Below the pieces are notes generated by a model. The model was given only the letters and a program-made list of their open reading frames with translations. It made no database searches and was not told where the DNA came from. This document shows, one piece after another, positions 14,620 through 18,053 of a DNA stretch of 18,053 nucleotides. Within the stretch, counting starts at the first letter, position 1. Every line of letters begins with the position of its first letter. The translations under genes were made by a program, and so were the position numbers. Source of the DNA: DATBFX01 sp036558305 (lineage in GTDB: Bacteria; Chloroflexota; Chloroflexia; Thermomicrobiales; UBA6265); the NCBI GenBank assembly GCA_036558305.1, contig DATBFX010000394.1, positions 1 through 18,053 of the forward strand. Reading direction: 5' to 3'.

Positions 14620-15660
14620 CTACCGGCTCTCCTTCACCGTCATCCCCGTCGCCTCTTCGCGCAGGTCGGCGAAGAGGGGGGTGCTCAGGTAGCGCTCGCC
14701 GGTGTCCGGCAGGACGACCACGATCAACTTGCCGCGATTCTCCTCGCGCGCCGCCACCCGGCGCCCGGCGGCGGCGGCCGCCCCGCAGGAGATCCCTTCC
14801 AGCAGCCCTTCGGTCCGCATCAAATCGCGCGCGGCGGCGATCGCCTCGTCTCCCGTGACGTGGATGAGCTCGTCGATGATCGAGCGGTCGAGGACGTCGG
14901 GCACGAAGTTGGCGCCGATCCCCTGGATCTTGTGCGGTGCTGCCTGCCCACCGGCCAGGATCGGGGACTCCTTCGGTTCGACCGCGACCACTTTGACGCT
15001 CGGTTTGAGCCGCTTCAGCACCTGGCCCGCACCGGTGATCGTTCCGCCCGTGCCGACACCGCCGACCAGGACGTCGATCTCGCCGTCGGTGTCCTCCCAC
15101 AGCTCGACCGCCGTCGTCTTGCGGTGGATTTCGGGATTGGCGGGATTTTGAAATTGCTGCGGCATCCAGGAATTGGGCGTTCTCGCCAGGATCTCCTCCG
15201 CCGCCTTGATCGACCCGATCATTCCCTCCGCCGACGTTGTCAGGACCAGCTCCGCTCCGTATCCCCGCAACAGCACGCGCCGCTCCAGACTCATGCTCTC
15301 GGGCATCGTCAGGATCAGCCGGTAGCCGCGGGCGGCCGCCACCCAGGCCAGCGCGATCCCCGTGTTGCCGCTGGTCGGCTCGACGATCGTCGTCACCCCC
15401 GGTTTGATGATTCCCCGCCGCTCTGCCTCGTCGATCATCGAGACGCCAATCCGGTCCTTGACCGAGAATCCCGGCGTGAACGACTCGAGTTTGCCGACCA
15501 GAATCCCCGGCGTCTCCGGCGCAAAGCGCGCAAGACGGATCAGCGGCGTATTCCCGATCAATTGCGTCGCGTCGTCGGCGATCTTCGGCCGCTGACGCCG
15601 AACCAGGTTCTCCGGCGTCACGTCGTCGAGCGAGGATCGCGTCGTCGCGGCGTCGGTCAT
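14620..15660 (-). CDS. cysK: Cysteine synthase (O-acetylserine sulfhydrylase, PLP-dependent)
   Basis: A 346-residue PLP enzyme that joins sulfide with O-acetylserine to make cysteine. Visible motifs are QLIGNTPLIRL (33-43), the Schiff-base Lys68 in FSVKDRIG, the substrate loop EPTSGNTGIA (94-103), the phosphate-binding GVGTGGTITGAG, and the late GISCGAAAAA and PDTGERYLSTPLF. An N-terminal extension of about 30 residues precedes the core compared with standard CysK. ATG 15660 has AGGA 7 nt upstream; an upstream ATG at 15687 lacks this. It lies 66 nt after the MoaD-MoaE gene, with a small hairpin between. Substrate could also be O-phosphoserine or another activated serine in some relatives; plain CysK is most likely. 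It closes the sulfate-to-cysteine route started by sat. Confidence 0.93.
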   Translation of the reverse strand: MTDAATTRSSLDDVTPENLVRRQRPKIADDATQLIGNTPLIRLARFAPETPGILVGKLESFTPGFSVKDRIGVSMIDEAERRGIIKPGVTTIVEPTSGNTGIALAWVAAARGYRLILTMPESMSLERRVLLRGYGAELVLTTSAEGMIGSIKAAEEILARTPNSWMPQQFQNPANPEIHRKTTAVELWEDTDGEIDVLVGGVGTGGTITGAGQVLKRLKPSVKVVAVEPKESPILAGGQAAPHKIQGIGANFVPDVLDRSIIDELIHVTGDEAIAAARDLMRTEGLLEGISCGAAAAAGRRVAAREENRGKLIVVVLPDTGERYLSTPLFADLREEATGMTVKESR

Positions 15661-15680
15661 CGACGTTCCTTTCCAAGGCG

Positions 15681-15698
15681 CGGACACGGGGGTGTCCG
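15681..15698. repeat. Short perfect hairpin in the cysK leader
   Basis: CGGACAC (15681-15687), loop GGGG, GTGTCCG (15692-15698): a 7-bp perfect stem located 20 nt upstream of the cysK ATG, between moaD-moaE and cysK. It may attenuate or terminate read-through, or be a decayed piece of the larger palindrome family, which also contains CGGACAC. Confidence 0.55.
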
Positions 15699-15726
15699 AT
15701 GCTCGAAAATCACCGAGGTTCTGCTC

Positions 15727-16455
15727 TCACGACTCGGAGACCGGCTCCGGTTCGGCCGGCACCCGTCCCAGTTCGCGTTGATACTCGGCTTCGCTGCCGA
15801 CCCAAACGGCGCCGTCGTGATAGTGCTCTTTCTTCCAAATCGGGACGATCTCTTTGATCCGTTCGATGGCGTGGCGGCAGGCCGCGAATGCCTCGTCCCG
15901 GTGGGGTGCGGCGACCGCGATCACGACGCTCGCCTCTCCGACCTGGAGCAAGCCATACCGGTGGACGATCGAGACCCGCTCGATGCCCCACCGCTCCCGG
16001 ATCTCGTCGCCGATCCGCTCCAACATCTTTTCGGCTGCCGGCGGATACGCCTCGTAGTCGAGCGCGGTGACTCCCTTGCCGCGGGCATGGTCCCGCACCG
16101 TCCCGGTAAACGTGACGATTGCCCCACTGTCTGGTCCGGCGACGACTTCCTCAACGGCGCGCGCATCGAGCGCCTCGGTCGTCATCCGAAACAGGCAGCC
16201 CCCTGTCCCCTGTCCACCACTGACCGGCGGGATCAAGGCCAATTCGTCCCCGTCGCGCAACCGGTGATCGCCGGTGACGTACTCCTGATTGACCATCAGC
16301 ATGACCGACTTTTTGAACCCCGCGAGCCGCGGCACCTCGGTCACGACATCGTCAAACAACTGCCCCGCGGTCGTCTCGGCCGCTACCTCACGCGTCTCTT
16401 CCGCCCGTCCCAGGGCCTCTCGCAACATGGCGAAATAGCGGATTCGGACCTTCAT
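15727..16455 (-). CDS. moaD/moaE: MoaD-MoaE fusion (molybdopterin synthase, both subunits)
   Basis: A 242-residue single chain carrying both halves of molybdopterin synthase, which inserts two sulfurs into precursor Z (cyclic pyranopterin monophosphate). Residues 1-81 are MoaD, a ubiquitin-like fold ending in PPVSGG (Gly80-Gly81). From about 91 onward is MoaE, with TGTVRDHARG (117-126), HRDEAFAACRHAIERIK, and catalytic lysines Lys201 and Lys208 in KEIVPIWKKEHYHDGAVW, spaced as Lys119/Lys126 in E. coli. MoaD needs a free C-terminal Gly-Gly for thiocarboxylation, so proteolytic cleavage after Gly81 is expected, as reported for mycobacterial MoaX. GGAAGG 7 nt upstream supports ATG 16455. It likely serves the sulfite oxidase encoded in this window. 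Confidence 0.93.
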   Translation of the reverse strand: MKVRIRYFAMLREALGRAEETREVAAETTAGQLFDDVVTEVPRLAGFKKSVMLMVNQEYVTGDHRLRDGDELALIPPVSGGQGTGGCLFRMTTEALDARAVEEVVAGPDSGAIVTFTGTVRDHARGKGVTALDYEAYPPAAEKMLERIGDEIRERWGIERVSIVHRYGLLQVGEASVVIAVAAPHRDEAFAACRHAIERIKEIVPIWKKEHYHDGAVWVGSEAEYQRELGRVPAEPEPVSES

Positions 16456-16487
16456 CGTCGAACCTTCCGAGACAATCCGAGCTACGG

Positions 16488-16505
16488 GTAGGGGGGTGCC
16501 CCTAC
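16488..16505. repeat. Minimal GTAGGGG/CCCCTAC hairpin, likely a short member of the CGTAGGGGC palindrome family
   Basis: A perfect 7-bp stem (GTAGGGG at 16488-16494, CCCCTAC at 16499-16505) with a GGTG loop. It lies between the thiolase stop and the MoaD-MoaE start and could terminate thiolase transcription. Its arms match the outer ends of the elements at 4735 and 11896. Confidence 0.7.
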
Positions 16506-16543
16506 GTTCGCTGCCTCGCCTCGTCCCCTTCCATCATCGGACA

Positions 16544-17752
16544 TCATACCCGCTCGACCACGGTGGCGATCCCCTGGCCGACGCCGATGCACATCGTCGC
16601 CAGTCCGAAGCGGCCGCCGGTTCGGCAGAGTTCGTGAACCAACGTCGTCATCAACCGGGCGCCGCTCGACCCGAGCGGGTGACCCAGGGCGATCGCACCG
16701 CCGTTCGGATTGACTTTCCTCGCATCCAGATGGAGCTCGCGAAGACACGCCACCGCTTGCGCCGCAAATGCCTCGTTCAACTCGACGACGTCGAGGTCGT
16801 CGACGGCGATCCCGGCTCGGTCGAGCGCCTTGCGCACGGCCGGCACTGGTCCGACGCCCATGAACGCCGGGTCCACGCCCGCCACGGCCGACGCGAGGAT
16901 GCGGGCGCGCGGCGTCAGGCCCAAACTTCGGGCGGTTTCCGCTTCCGCAACCAGGAGCGCCGCCGCCCCGTCGTTGATGCCGCTTGCGTTGCCGGCCGTG
17001 ACCGTGCCCTCGTCTCGGAAAGCCGGTTTCAACCGCGCCAGCGTCTCGACCGTCGTTGCCGGCCGCGGATGCTCGTCCGTATCGACGACGATCGACTCGC
17101 CTTTCGGATCGGGCACGGTCACCGGCACGATCTCCTCTCTGAAACGACCTGACGCGATCGCGGTCCTGGCACGACGCTGACTCTCTGCCGCGAAGGCGTC
17201 TTGATCCTCGCGCGAGACGGCGTAGCGTTGCGCCACGTTCTCCGCGGTCTCGCCCATGGAGTAGGGGTAGTGCTCCGCGGCCAGCCGCGGATTGGTAAAC
17301 CGCCAGCCGATCGTCGTGTCGCAGAGGGCAAGCTCGCCGCGGGGGAAACCGCTTTCCGGTTTCAGCATCACGAACGGGGCGCGGGACATGCTCTCGACCC
17401 CGCCGGCGACGAAGATCTCGCCTTCGCCGGCCCGGATCGCGTGGAACGCCGCGTTGACCGCCTGCAATCCGGACCCGCAGAGCCGGTTGACCGTCTGCCC
17501 CGGCACCGTCGTCGGCAGTCCGGCCAGCAATGCCGCCATCCGCGCCACGTTCCGGTTGTCCTCGCCTGCTTGATTGGCGCAGCCGAAGATGACGTCTTCG
17601 ATGCGCGCGGGGTCGATGCCGGTCCGATCGACGAGCGAGCGGATGACCAGCGCCGCCAGGTCGTCCGGGCGGACCCCTTTGAACGTCCCGCCGTAGCGCC
17701 CGATCGGCGTCCGCACCGCCTCGACAATGACCGCCTGGGGAATCGAATCCAT
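16544..17752 (-). CDS. Thiolase (acetyl-CoA acyltransferase; closest in motif to 3-oxoadipyl-CoA thiolase type)
   Basis: A 402-residue thiolase. Catalytic residues are Cys92 (NRLCGSG), His358 (GGAIALGHPLG) and Cys388 (MCIGVGQG), with NEAFA at 326-330. It cleaves 3-ketoacyl-CoA with CoA or condenses two acyl-CoAs. The RTPIGRYGGTFKGVRPDD opening, the CANQAGEDNRNVARMA stretch and TIGWRFTNPRL resemble PcaF/PaaJ-type 3-oxoadipyl-CoA thiolases more than short biosynthetic ones, but no aromatic-degradation genes are in view. GAGG 8 nt upstream supports ATG 17752. It diverges from the M20 peptidase-like gene across 89 nt. The exact acyl substrate is open. Confidence 0.93.
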   Translation of the reverse strand: MDSIPQAVIVEAVRTPIGRYGGTFKGVRPDDLAALVIRSLVDRTGIDPARIEDVIFGCANQAGEDNRNVARMAALLAGLPTTVPGQTVNRLCGSGLQAVNAAFHAIRAGEGEIFVAGGVESMSRAPFVMLKPESGFPRGELALCDTTIGWRFTNPRLAAEHYPYSMGETAENVAQRYAVSREDQDAFAAESQRRARTAIASGRFREEIVPVTVPDPKGESIVVDTDEHPRPATTVETLARLKPAFRDEGTVTAGNASGINDGAAALLVAEAETARSLGLTPRARILASAVAGVDPAFMGVGPVPAVRKALDRAGIAVDDLDVVELNEAFAAQAVACLRELHLDARKVNPNGGAIALGHPLGSSGARLMTTLVHELCRTGGRFGLATMCIGVGQGIATVVERV

Positions 17753-17785
17753 GATCGACGCCTCGTGCCCTCGAACCGACGTTGC

Positions 17786-17793
17786 AGTATAGT
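17786..17793. promoter_or_regulatory. Overlapping divergent -10 elements between the thiolase and M20 genes
   Basis: AGTATAGT reads as TATACT on the minus strand (17786-17791) and TATAGT on the plus strand (17788-17793), both good -10 matches facing opposite genes. It would give leaders of about 27 and 42 nt. Neither side has a good -35, so this is only suggestive. Confidence 0.35.
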
Positions 17794-17841
17794 CCGGCCC
17801 CACGCCCGGTGATCCGGTGACACGACGATGGAGGATGCACG

Positions 17842-18053
17842 ATGCCGACCCTTGCCGATCTGTTGTCGCTCGTCGACGAATCCCGCGACGAAGTGATCGC
17901 CCTCACCCAGGCACTTGTCCGCGTTCCCTCCGTCAATACCGGCGTCATGCCGACCGGCAACGAGACCCCGGCCTGCAACGTCTTGCGCGACAAGCTCGCC
18001 GCCGACGGTATCGGCGCGGAGATCTTCGAGTCCGCGCCGAACCGGGGCAATCT
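17842..18053 (+). CDS. M20 family metallopeptidase/deacylase (ArgE/DapE-like), 5' part
   Basis: Only the first 70 codons are in the window; the gene runs off the right edge. ATG 17842 has GGAGG 7 nt upstream (17830-17834). The segment DEVIALTQALVRVPSVNT (about residues 16-33) is the typical M20 N-terminus before the first metal-binding block, and is followed by NVLRDKLAADGIGAEIFES. Members are zinc/cobalt enzymes that remove acyl groups or cleave small peptides, such as acetylornithine deacetylase, succinyl-diaminopimelate desuccinylase and dipeptidases. The metal ligands lie beyond the window, so the specific activity cannot be assigned. Confidence 0.8.
   Translation, partial: MPTLADLLSLVDESRDEVIALTQALVRVPSVNTGVMPTGNETPACNVLRDKLAADGIGAEIFESAPNRGN

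Noticed and set aside
16482..18050. 522-codon minus-strand open frame across the thiolase and M20 genes
   Set aside because: Out of frame with both; Arg-rich shadow of the thiolase with no family signature.
1..18053. tRNA, rRNA or insertion sequence genes
   Set aside because: I saw no tRNA-like fold, rRNA motif or transposase reading frame; the palindromes have no associated mobility gene in the window.

Overview
The window is GC-rich, densely coding bacterial chromosome with no rRNA, tRNA, CRISPR array, phage or transposase gene that I can see. The gene content suggests a Chloroflexota-like or similar high-GC, probably aerobic bacterium: a heme-free sulfite oxidase, a MoaD-MoaE fusion, a FrhB-type flavoprotein, OmpR/HisKA signalling and GC-rich intergenic palindromes. 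The phylum call is inference. No gene-free stretch exceeds about 300 bases; the longest are 14378-14619 (a candidate operator array) and 7250-7416 (two inverted repeat units).

Layout. (1) 1-4739, + strand: a tight sulfur operon: 3' end of ATP sulfurylase (sat), a TauE/SafE permease, a siroheme/4Fe-4S sulfite reductase, an FrhB-like flavoprotein with two N-terminal 4Fe-4S motifs, and a 103-residue unknown protein. Genes overlap by 4 nt or lie 1-48 nt apart. (2) 4735-4812: a large palindrome between convergent genes. (3) 4865-7249, - strand: molybdenum sulfite oxidase with an extra N-terminal domain, then (further right) prmC. (4) 7252-7389: an inverted pair of GC-rich repeats between divergent prmC and a cyclase-family gene (7417-8202, +). 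(5) 8217-10124, - strand: prfA and thpR. (6) 10204-11891, + strand: pheA and an MqnA-like protein. (7) 11896-11940: a second palindrome of the first family, then on the - strand a histidine kinase and its OmpR-type regulator, headed by 11-bp direct repeats. (8) 14620-17752, - strand: cysteine synthase, MoaD-MoaE fusion and a thiolase. (9) 17842 to the end, + strand: start of an M20 peptidase-like gene.

How it fits together. Sat starts sulfate activation; the reductase would give sulfide and CysK would fix it into cysteine. The TauE-like permease could move sulfite or a related anion, and sulfite oxidase would turn excess sulfite back to sulfate. MoaD/MoaE supplies the molybdopterin that sulfite oxidase needs. 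PheA and the MqnA-like protein both point to chorismate metabolism, although the latter lacks recognisable family motifs at its N-terminus. PrfA and PrmC form the usual release factor/methylase pair but are split by an opposite-strand gene.

The most interesting feature is the sulfite reductase plus FrhB-like pair. It resembles a two-gene, reverse-order counterpart of the methanogen F420-dependent sulfite reductase Fsr, built on an assimilatory-type reductase, possibly with the small downstream protein as a third part.
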